Shown here: in pieces, positions 50,453 through 57,369 of the stretch
How positions within the stretch are numbered: the stretch's first letter is position 1
Layout: each line of letters opens with the position of its first letter
DNA from: Streptomyces noursei
GTDB lineage: Bacteria; Actinomycetota; Actinomycetes; Streptomycetales; Streptomycetaceae
Assembly: GCF_001646665.1 (NCBI RefSeq)
Contig: NZ_LWBU01000347.1
Span: 74,530 to 138,529 of the forward strand
Length of the DNA stretch: 64,000 nt
Direction: 5' to 3'
Made by a program: the position numbers and the translations under genes
Notes under the pieces: model-generated
What the model saw: only the letters and a program-made list of their open reading frames with translations
Database searches by the model: none
Told to the model about the DNA's origin: nothing

Positions 50453-50491
50453 GGCAGGTGCGCCGGCACCGGTGGCGCCGGCGCACCTGCC
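50453..50491 (-). terminator. terminator of the secreted protease gene
   Basis: GGCAGGTGCGCCGGC pairs perfectly (15 bp) with GCCGGCGCACCTGCC, 11 nt after the stop. Confidence 0.85.
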
Positions 50492-50501
50492 GCGCCCGCG
50501 C

Positions 50502-51320
50502 TCACAGGGGCGGCAGCACCGCCGAGACCCGGGTGTAGACGCCCGGGCTGCCGGGCTCCCCGCAGCCGCTCCCCCAGGACACCAGTCCGATGAGCCGCCC
50601 CCGCGCGACCAGCGGCCCCCCGCTGTCCCCCTGGCAGGCGTCCCGTCCGCCCTGGGGGTCCCCGGCGCACAGCATCGTGGCGGGCAGGTACCCCCCGCCG
50701 GCCTCCGGAGGGTACGCGCGGGAGCAGACCTCGTCGGGCAGCACGCTCACGCTCGCCGCGCGCAGCGTGTACGCGTACGCCCCGCCGCCGGTCGTGTCGC
50801 CCCAGCCGTACACCGCGGCGCTCGTCCCGGGCCGGTAGGCCGGGTCGCCCCGGCGGGCCGCCTCGATGACGTACGAGCGCGGCAGCGCACTCGCCAGCGT
50901 GAGCACGGCCAGGTCCCCGGACTGGGTGTCCGCGTCGTACTGGGGGCTGATCCAGGCCCCGCTCACCGCGATCTCCCGTCCGCCCGCCTCGCGCAGCTCC
51001 GTGCGCCCCGCGATGACCTTGAGGTCGCTCAGCTCCCGCGCGTCCGTGCCGAGCACCGTCGGGCCCAGGCAGTGGGCGGCGGTCACCACCTTGGTCGGTG
51101 CGACGACCACCCCGCCGCAGAACTGCCCCGCCCGCGTACCCCCGAACCGGTCACGGCTGGAGAGGGCCACGGCCCAGGGACTGTCGGAGGCACGCACCGG
51201 TTCGCCTCCGACGACGACGCTGTCGGCGGCAGCGGGCGCGGGCGTACTGAGCGGCAGGACGGCCGAGGCCACGAGGGCGGCCACGGCCGCTGTCCGCTTC
51301 CGGCTGATGGGACGACGCAT
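50502..51320 (-). CDS. secreted trypsin-like serine protease (S1)
   Basis: Extracellular protease of 272 residues. A signal peptide (MRRPISRKRTAAVAALVASA, cleavage near APAAADS at about 32) leads to VVGGEPVRASDSPWAVAL. The mature N-terminus is VVGG rather than the classic IVGG. The catalytic triad is visible: His in VVTAAHCLG, Asp in SGDLAVLTL, Ser in DACQGDSGGPLV. The aspartate seven residues before the serine makes the S1 pocket trypsin-like (cuts after Arg or Lys). Paired cysteines fit three disulfides. ATG at 51320. It sits alone between the DUF7455 gene and hrdB. Confidence 0.92.
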   Translation of the reverse strand: MRRPISRKRTAAVAALVASAVLPLSTPAPAAADSVVVGGEPVRASDSPWAVALSSRDRFGGTRAGQFCGGVVVAPTKVVTAAHCLGPTVLGTDARELSDLKVIAGRTELREAGGREIAVSGAWISPQYDADTQSGDLAVLTLASALPRSYVIEAARRGDPAYRPGTSAAVYGWGDTTGGGAYAYTLRAASVSVLPDEVCSRAYPPEAGGGYLPATMLCAGDPQGGRDACQGDSGGPLVARGRLIGLVSWGSGCGEPGSPGVYTRVSAVLPPL

Positions 51321-51412
51321 GCGGTCTCCTGACTCTCCGGTGAACCAGCTTCACCCAGAGTCGACCAGCGCGCCGCGGCCCGCACCCCAACGGCGTGACC
51401 TCGCCGCGCAGG

Positions 51413-51452
51413 CCGGAGGGCCCGGTTCCCTTCCGGGATCCGGGCCCTCCGG
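51413..51452 (-). terminator. terminator of hrdB
   Basis: CCGGAGGGCCCGG and CCGGGCCCTCCGG form a perfect 13-bp stem, 19 nt past the hrdB stop. Confidence 0.88.
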
Positions 51453-51471
51453 CTCGTACGACCGTCCGACC

Positions 51472-53019
51472 TCAGTCGAGGTAGTCCCGCAGCACCTGGG
51501 AACGGGACGGGTGGCGCAGCTTGGACATGGTCTTGGACTCGATCTGGCGGATCCGCTCTCGGGTCACGCCGTAGACCTTGCCGATCTCGTCCAGCGTCTT
51601 CGGCTGGCCATCGGTGAGGCCGAAGCGCATGGAGACCACACCGGCCTCGCGCTCGGACAGCGTGTCGAGCACCGAGTGCAGCTGCTCCTGGAGGAGCGTG
51701 AAGCTGACCGCGTCGGCCGGCACGACCGCCTCGGAGTCCTCGATCAGGTCACCGAACTCGCTGTCGCCGTCCTCGCCCAGCGGGGTGTGCAGCGAGATCG
51801 GCTCACGGCCGTACTTCTGGACCTCGATGACCTTCTCGGGGGTCATGTCGAGCTCCTTGGCCAGCTCCTCCGGGGTGGGCTCGCGGCCCAGGTCCTGGAG
51901 CATCTGGCGCTGGACGCGCGCGAGCTTGTTGATGACCTCGACCATGTGCACCGGGATACGGATGGTGCGGGCCTGGTCGGCCATGGCGCGGGTAATCGCC
52001 TGACGGATCCACCAGGTGGCGTACGTGGAGAACTTGTAGCCCTTGGTGTAGTCGAACTTCTCGACCGCGCGGATCAGGCCCAGGTTGCCCTCCTGGATCA
52101 GGTCCAGGAAGAGCATGCCGCGACCGGTGTACCGCTTGGCCAGCGAGACCACGAGACGGAGGTTGGCCTCCAGCAGGTGGTTCTTGGCGCGGCGGCCGTC
52201 CTCGGCGATGATCTCCAGCTCGCGCTTGAGCTTCGGGGCCAGCTTGTCGGAGTTCGCCAGCTTGTCCTCGGCGAACAGACCGGCCTCGATGCGCTTGGCG
52301 AGCTCGACCTCCTGCTCGGCGTTGAGGAGCGGGACCTTGCCGATCTGCTTCAGGTAGTCCTTGACCGGGTCGGCGGTGGCACCGGCGACGGCGACCTGCT
52401 GCGCGGGCGCGTCGTCCTCGTCCTCGTCCGAGAGCACGAAGCCCTTGTTCTCGCCCTCGGCCTCCTCGTCCTCGCCCTTGCCGGGCGCGACGTCCTCGAG
52501 CAGCTCCTCGCCCTCGACGACCTCGTCGGCGTCCTTCTTGGCCGTGGTCTTCTTGGCCGTGGTCTTCTTGGCGGCGGTCTTCTTCACCGCCGTCTTCTTG
52601 GCGGCGGTCTTCTTGGCTGCCGCCTTCTTGGCAGGGGTACCGGCCTCGTCGGCCGGCGCGTCCGCGTCCTGGGCCGCCGGAGCCGCGGCGGCCGCGACGG
52701 ACTTCGTCACGGTCGTCTTGGCGGTGACGGTCTTGGTGGCGGTGCGCTTTGCCGGGCTCTTCGCTGCGACGCTCTTGCGGGTGCGCTTCGGCGACTCCGC
52801 TGCACTGACCATCAGCGTCACACCCTCTTCCTCGAGGATCTGATTGAGGCTGCGCAGAACATTCTTCCACTGGGTTGGCGGAATCTGGTCAGCCTCGAAG
52901 GCCCGACGCACGTCATCGCCGGCGATCTGCCCATCAGCCTTTCCCCGCTCGATGAGCGCCATCACAGACTCGGACTCGGCGATCTCCGGCGGGAGCGTAC
53001 GGGATGTGCTGGCCGACAC
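51472..53019 (-). CDS. hrdB: principal RNA polymerase sigma factor HrdB
   Basis: Housekeeping sigma-70 factor, 515 residues. Conserved regions 1.2 to 4.2 run from about 215 to the end: DPVKDYLKQIGKVPLLNAEQ, YKFSTYATWWIRQAITRAMA (2.3-2.4) and GVTRERIRQIESKTMSKLRH (4.2). The N-terminal part is typical of HrdB: a region 1.1-like helical start, then a Lys/Ala-rich stretch with seven KKxxA-type repeats (about 131-162) and an acidic patch. GTG at 53019 has AGAGG 7 nt upstream; the in-frame extension further upstream covers the promoter region and was rejected. Directly downstream of whiH. Confidence 0.97.
   Translation of the reverse strand: MSASTSRTLPPEIAESESVMALIERGKADGQIAGDDVRRAFEADQIPPTQWKNVLRSLNQILEEEGVTLMVSAAESPKRTRKSVAAKSPAKRTATKTVTAKTTVTKSVAAAAAPAAQDADAPADEAGTPAKKAAAKKTAAKKTAVKKTAAKKTTAKKTTAKKDADEVVEGEELLEDVAPGKGEDEEAEGENKGFVLSDEDEDDAPAQQVAVAGATADPVKDYLKQIGKVPLLNAEQEVELAKRIEAGLFAEDKLANSDKLAPKLKRELEIIAEDGRRAKNHLLEANLRLVVSLAKRYTGRGMLFLDLIQEGNLGLIRAVEKFDYTKGYKFSTYATWWIRQAITRAMADQARTIRIPVHMVEVINKLARVQRQMLQDLGREPTPEELAKELDMTPEKVIEVQKYGREPISLHTPLGEDGDSEFGDLIEDSEAVVPADAVSFTLLQEQLHSVLDTLSEREAGVVSMRFGLTDGQPKTLDEIGKVYGVTRERIRQIESKTMSKLRHPSRSQVLRDYLD
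52530..52631 (-). repeat. 15-bp coding repeats in hrdB (KKTxA, about seven copies)
   Basis: The AAGAAGAC-type unit repeats every 15 nt and encodes KK at residues 131, 136, 141, 146, 151, 156 and 161. The tract resembles histone-H1-like tails and may vary in length between strains. Confidence 0.8.
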
Positions 53020-53134
53020 GAACAACCTCTCGGAACGATGGAAACGGCTTCCGGCCCCGCCCATGATCGGGCCGGAGCCGACGACCGTCGGCTGGGGATG
53101 TGCCGACGACGCGGGCTGAACCTCGGAGGTGCAC

Positions 53135-53160
53135 AGCGCCGTGTCCGGCGGCTGTATTCC
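53135..53160 (-). promoter_or_regulatory. candidate sigma-R-type promoter of hrdB
   Basis: GGAAT, 18 nt, then GCT, against the sigma-R consensus GGAAT-N18-GTT. One hrdB promoter of S. coelicolor is known to depend on sigma-R. The start of transcription would be about 110 nt before the GTG. Confidence 0.5.
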
Positions 53161-53345
53161 CTCCTCGGCTGTCACCTCTTAGGTCATCGCAGGGCATCGA
53201 GGAGCGTTACGCCCAATCCGCGTGGCCCGAGTCACACCCCGTATGCATCCAAATACCCCCAGATCGGGAGGTCATCCCCTATCACGCCACCGAATCCCCT
53301 GCTCCCCGGGCGGGCGCCGGCCGCCGTTCGGGGTCCTACGGGCGC

Positions 53346-53378
53346 GCCGGGCCCCCGGGACGGTGTCCGGGGCCCGGC
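53346..53378 (-). terminator. terminator of whiH
   Basis: GCCGGGCCCCCGG pairs with CCGGGGCCCGGC with a one-base bulge, about 50 nt after the whiH stop. Confidence 0.75.
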
Positions 53379-53427
53379 GGCACACGCCGCGTGCGCGAGG
53401 GTGAGCGCTCCTGGGCCGCGGGGCGGC

Positions 53428-54315
53428 TCAGTGCTCGCGGGGGGCGGGAACGACCCGCTCCACCTCGGGGTGCACGGTCAGCAGCTGGCGCATGGCGGCC
53501 TCGGCGGCCGGTCCGTCGCCGTTGGCCAGGGCGTCGACGATGCGCGCGTGGTGGGCGAGGCAGGGCTCGCCGGGGCGGTCACAGCTGATCGTCGGCGATC
53601 CGGACACCTGGAGGGCCGCCGAGACGATGCCGGAGAGGTGCTCGAGCATGCGGTTGCCGGCGAGCTGGATCAGCAGGCTGTGGAATTCGGCGTCGGCACG
53701 GGAGAAGGTGATCGCGTCACCCTGCGCGAAGGCGTGCCCCATGATCTCGACCATGTCGCCCAGGCGCTGCTGGACGTCCTCGCGGCCGTGTCCGGCGGCG
53801 AGACGCGCGGCGAGCGGCTCGATCGTCCAGCGCAGCTCGCCCAGCTCCCGGCGCTGGTCGTCGCGCTGGGGGCCGAACGCCCGCCATTCGATGATGTCGG
53901 GGTCGAGCAGGTTCCAGTCACTGACGGGGCGGACCCGGGTACCGACGTTGGGACGGGCGCTGACCAGACCCTTCGCCTCGAGGACGCGGAGGGACTCGCG
54001 CACCACGGTGCGGGACACCTCGAACCGCTGACCGATCTCCTCGGGTACGAGCGGGCGGTCGGCGCCGAGGTCGCCGGAAACGATCATCTGACCGAGCTGT
54101 TGGACGAGTTGGCCGTGCAGTCCGCGGCCGCGGCTGCCGCCCGCCCGCCGGCCCACCCGGCCGAGGTCCGTGTCGGCGCCCTCCCACGAGGGGGGCCCGA
54201 CCCGGTCGGCGACGGGGGTCTCCGGGTAGGTGTAGCGGTCCAGTCCGCCCGGGGCCGTCAGGCCGGTCTCGACGGGGCGGGCGGCGGTCATCATGGTGTG
54301 CGCAAGGGTACTCAC
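53428..54315 (-). CDS. whiH: WhiH sporulation regulator (GntR/FadR family)
   Basis: Regulator needed for sporulation septation in Streptomyces aerial hyphae, 295 residues. A disordered N-terminal 60 residues precedes the winged helix RGRGLHGQLVQQLGQMIVSG with EEIGQRFEVSRTVVRESLRVLEAKGLV. The FCD domain follows with RADAEFHSLLIQLAGN and CLAHHARIVDALA. Length and position just upstream of hrdB agree with whiH of S. coelicolor as I remember it. GTG at 54315 has AAAGG about 4 nt upstream. A sigma-WhiG-type promoter lies about 90 nt upstream. Confidence 0.93.
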   Translation of the reverse strand: MSTLAHTMMTAARPVETGLTAPGGLDRYTYPETPVADRVGPPSWEGADTDLGRVGRRAGGSRGRGLHGQLVQQLGQMIVSGDLGADRPLVPEEIGQRFEVSRTVVRESLRVLEAKGLVSARPNVGTRVRPVSDWNLLDPDIIEWRAFGPQRDDQRRELGELRWTIEPLAARLAAGHGREDVQQRLGDMVEIMGHAFAQGDAITFSRADAEFHSLLIQLAGNRMLEHLSGIVSAALQVSGSPTISCDRPGEPCLAHHARIVDALANGDGPAAEAAMRQLLTVHPEVERVVPAPREH

Positions 54316-54407
54316 GCATCCTTTGTCGGCGTCGCTTCCACGACCCTTGAGGTCTTTGGTGAAAAGCACACGAAAGGGTGATCGGCGCTCGCTCTCCAAT
54401 TGACGCC

Positions 54408-54434
54408 TTATCGGAAGGAACCGGGCAATTTTCA
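54408..54434 (-). promoter_or_regulatory. candidate sigma-WhiG promoter of whiH
   Basis: TGAA, 15 nt, TCCGATAA on the minus strand, against the WhiG/sigma-D-type consensus TAAA-N15-GCCGATAA. A second GCCGATCA (54379-54386) lies closer to the gene but lacks a good -35. whiH is known to be WhiG-dependent in S. coelicolor. Confidence 0.75.
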
Positions 54435-54496
54435 AGTGAGTTGTGACTGTTTGGAGCGGCACGATCACCGCTCGGTCACCATCGGCCGCGCAACGG

Positions 54497-56371
54497 CTAC
54501 CAACGGGCCCGACGGCGCAGTCCGGTGAACAGATAAACGCACGTAAGCGCTGTCACGGACAACACCAGCGCCGTGCCCACGGGTTGGGCGACGACCCGGG
54601 CCACCGCCAGAAGCCAGCGGTCCGCCTCGTGGGGCCACTCGGTCCAGGACAGTTCGCGCAGCCTGCCCGGCAGCCCCGCGAGCGAACGCACGGACGGACC
54701 CGCCAACACCTGCTGCACCAGGGGCGCGACGACGACCGGCACGGCGAGCACGGCGGCGACGCCCGCCATGGTCGCCCGGAACACCCCGGCGGCCAGGAGC
54801 CCGGCCCAGGCGCACCCCACCGAGAGGCCGGCCCAACCGGCACAGAGCGCCGGCCAGTCCCCCGGCACGGGGATCACCGCGCCGCCGTAGAGGAGGCGGA
54901 GGGCCGCGAGGTCGGCCGCCGCGGCCAGGAGGGCGAGCAGCACCGCGGTGGCGGCGGTGACGGCGAGCTTGGCGAGGAGCAGCCCCAGGCGGCGCGGGAC
55001 GGTGCCGGCGCCGGCGGAGAGGACCGGGTGGCGGTACTCGTCGCCGAAGGACAGCGCGCCCAGCAGGCCGGCCGCCAGGGCGGCGGGCGGGAGCGGCAGG
55101 AGGGTGGGCCAGGCGGCCAGCACGGCGGGCAGGGGGGTGGTGCCGTGGCGCGCCAGGAACGCGGCGAGGGCGACGGACACCAGCAGGGTGGCCGCGGCGA
55201 TCACGCGGGCGGTGGGCACACCCAGCAGACGGCACAGCTCGTACCGGAGGGGGCGCAGGGGGCTGCGGAGGGGCCTCACCGCGAGCGGGGGCGGCAACTG
55301 GTGGGGGTGGGGCTGGTGATGCGAGTGGTACGGGGGTGTCGTTGTGGGACTTGCAGTAGCTGTGGGACGCGCAGGGTCTGCGGGGGGCTCGGAGTGCGTG
55401 AGGCGCTCGGGGTCCGCGGGGGACGCGGTGGGCGGGGCCGGGGAGGGGGCCGGTACGGGTACGGGGGCGCGGGTGGCGGTGGGGGTGGCCGGGCCCGGTC
55501 CGGTGTCGCCGATCTCGTCGGCGAGTTGGTGGAGGAGCACGCCGTGCCGGAAGGCGGTCTCCCCGACCTCGGCGCAGTCGCTGCCGTAGACGCACAGCCG
55601 GTTGCCCTCCTCGGTGACCACCTCGACGGAGCGCTGGGCGGCGCGCGCCTCGCGGGTGACCAGGGCGGCGAGTCGGGCGGCGTGCGGGGTGCGGACGGCG
55701 ACGCGGGGGCGCAGCCGGGTGCGGGAGAAGGCCGCCGCGTCCTGGTCGGCGACCAGCCTGCCACCGCTGATGGTGACGACGTGGTCGGCCGTGCGGGCGG
55801 CCTCCTTGGGGTCGTCGGTGGTGTAGAGCACGGTGCCGCCATGCGCGGCGTGGGCCTTCAGCAGGCCGAAGAGCCAGCTGTTCTCGCGGGGCGAGAGTCC
55901 GTTGGCCGGCTCGTCGAGCAGGAGGGTGTGCGGATCGCCCAACAGGGCCGCGGCGAGGCCGAGTCGGCGTTCCATCCCGAGGGAGAGCGCGCCGAGCCGC
56001 TGGTCGCGCAGTCCGGCGAGGCCGACGATGTCGAGCATGGCGTCCGCGCGGGAGGCGGGCACGCCCGCGGCGGCGCAGAGCATGCGCAGCTGGCCGCGGC
56101 AGGTCCGGGCGGGGTGGCCGGGTACGTCGCCGAGCAGGACGCCGACCTCGCGGGCGGGGTGGGCGATGCGGTGGAGGGGGCGGCCCCGGAAGTAGGTGAC
56201 CCCGCGGCCCGGTTCGCGTTCGAGCATCATCCGCAGGGCGGTGGTCTTGCCCGAACCCGTGGCGCCGAGCAGCGCGGTGACGCTGCCGGGCCGGGCTTCG
56301 AAGGTCAGGTCGTCCACGGCGGGCGGACGGTCTCGGCGGGGGGTGCTGGTCAGTCCGATTGCCTGGAGCAT
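54497..56371 (-). CDS. ABC transporter, ATPase fused to permease
   Basis: 624 residues. The N-terminal ATPase (1-220) has Walker A LLGATGSGKTTALR, a signature-like LGALSLGMERRLGLAAALLGDPH, Walker B HTLLLDEPANGL and the switch region LYTTDDPKEA, where the usual switch histidine is replaced by D. A domain of about 100 residues and a Pro/Thr/His-rich linker (about 315-385) lead to about six membrane helices (400-620), as in ABC-2-type permeases. The substrate is unknown. ATG at 56371 has GGGAGAAGCG upstream. Downstream comes whiH, 181 nt away. Confidence 0.85.
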   Translation of the reverse strand: MLQAIGLTSTPRRDRPPAVDDLTFEARPGSVTALLGATGSGKTTALRMMLEREPGRGVTYFRGRPLHRIAHPAREVGVLLGDVPGHPARTCRGQLRMLCAAAGVPASRADAMLDIVGLAGLRDQRLGALSLGMERRLGLAAALLGDPHTLLLDEPANGLSPRENSWLFGLLKAHAAHGGTVLYTTDDPKEAARTADHVVTISGGRLVADQDAAAFSRTRLRPRVAVRTPHAARLAALVTREARAAQRSVEVVTEEGNRLCVYGSDCAEVGETAFRHGVLLHQLADEIGDTGPGPATPTATRAPVPVPAPSPAPPTASPADPERLTHSEPPADPARPTATASPTTTPPYHSHHQPHPHQLPPPLAVRPLRSPLRPLRYELCRLLGVPTARVIAAATLLVSVALAAFLARHGTTPLPAVLAAWPTLLPLPPAALAAGLLGALSFGDEYRHPVLSAGAGTVPRRLGLLLAKLAVTAATAVLLALLAAAADLAALRLLYGGAVIPVPGDWPALCAGWAGLSVGCAWAGLLAAGVFRATMAGVAAVLAVPVVVAPLVQQVLAGPSVRSLAGLPGRLRELSWTEWPHEADRWLLAVARVVAQPVGTALVLSVTALTCVYLFTGLRRRARW

Positions 56372-56479
56372 CGCTTCTCCCGCGGTAGAGGAAACCGCTC
56401 GGCGGCAGGGCGGGTACCGCAGCAAGATAACGCGATATTTCGGACTTTTGGTGCAGGGTTGAGCGGTGGCGGCCGGGTG

Positions 56480-57250
56480 TCAGACCTCGGGGCGGAGCAT
56501 CGGAGGGTTGAGCAGGGTCGCGCCGCCGGCCCTGAAGAGCTGGGCGGGACGGCCTCCCTGACGGGTCGTGGTGCCCCCCGAGGGGACCAGGAAGCCGGGC
56601 GTCCCCGTCACCTTGCGGTGGAAGTTGCGCGGGTCCAGGGCGACGCCCCACACCGCTTCGTAGACCCGGCGCAGCTCGCCGACCGTGAACTCGGGCGGGC
56701 AGAAGGCCGTGGCCAGCGACGAGTACTCGATCTTGGAGCGGGCGCGCTCCACCCCGTCGGCGAGGATCCGGGCGTGGTCGAAGGCGAGGGGCGCGGGCTG
56801 CTCGCCCTCGCGGCCGGCGCCGCCTTCCTGGTCGAGCAGCTCGTCGACGGGTGCCCAGCGGGCGCTGTTGGCGTCGCCGCCCGCGCGGGGCGCGGGAAGG
56901 TCGGGGGCGAGCACCAGGTGGGCGACGCTGACGACCCGCATGCGGGGGTCGCGCTCAGGATCTCCGTAGGTGGCGAGCTGTTCGAGGTGGGCGCCGTTGC
57001 CCGCTTCGGGCAGCGGGGAGCCCGGGTCGTGGGCGCACAGGCCCGTCTCCTCGACGAGTTCGCGGGCCGCGGCCGCGCCCAGGTCCTCGTCGGGCCGGAC
57101 GAACCCTCCCGGCAGTGCCCACCGCCCCTGGAACGGCGGCTCCCCACGGCGTACGACCAGTGCGCACAGCGCATGGCGGCGCACCGTGAGCACCACCAGG
57201 TCGACGGTCACGGCGAAGGGCGGAAAGGCCGACGGGTCGTAGGGCGACAT
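56480..57250 (-). CDS. NUDIX hydrolase with C-terminal winged helix (NrtR-like)
   Basis: 256 residues. The N-terminal NUDIX domain (about 10-150) has an intact box: GFVRPDEDLGAAAARELVEETGL. The C-terminal winged helix (about 165-250) reads FTVGELRRVYEAVWGVALDPRNFHRKV, as in NrtR regulators of NAD metabolism and related sugar regulators. The protein may be an enzyme, a repressor sensing a nucleotide ligand, or both. ATG at 57250. An inverted repeat TCGTC-N5-GACGA lies 13 nt upstream, a possible self-regulatory operator. Confidence 0.87.
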   Translation of the reverse strand: MSPYDPSAFPPFAVTVDLVVLTVRRHALCALVVRRGEPPFQGRWALPGGFVRPDEDLGAAAARELVEETGLCAHDPGSPLPEAGNGAHLEQLATYGDPERDPRMRVVSVAHLVLAPDLPAPRAGGDANSARWAPVDELLDQEGGAGREGEQPAPLAFDHARILADGVERARSKIEYSSLATAFCPPEFTVGELRRVYEAVWGVALDPRNFHRKVTGTPGFLVPSGGTTTRQGGRPAQLFRAGGATLLNPPMLRPEV

Positions 57251-57263
57251 GCGGCGATCATAG

Positions 57264-57278
57264 TCGTCTTCCTGACGA
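57264..57278. promoter_or_regulatory. inverted repeat upstream of the NUDIX/winged-helix gene
   Basis: TCGTC-N5-GACGA, arms of 5 bp, between the start codon and the upstream gene. It could be a binding site for the gene's own winged helix. Confidence 0.4.
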
Positions 57279-57369
57279 TAAACACCTCCTCACGCAGGGT
57301 CCGGCGGCACTTCTTCCGCCCGTGCCGGCCTGCCCGGTGCCGGTGCCCGCCCGGGCGGCGGGCGCCGGC

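Larger units (their letters stand above)
53020..53427. other. hrdB upstream region
   Basis: 408 nt between whiH and hrdB. It holds the whiH terminator (53346-53378), the hrdB leader and its promoters, including a sigma-R-like site at 53135-53160. An in-frame 52-codon extension of hrdB crosses part of this region but shows no ribosome site. Confidence 0.6.

Noticed and set aside
53020..53175. In-frame 52-codon N-terminal extension of hrdB
   Set aside because: No ribosome site; it overlaps the promoter region, and GTG at 53019 gives the known HrdB N-terminus.
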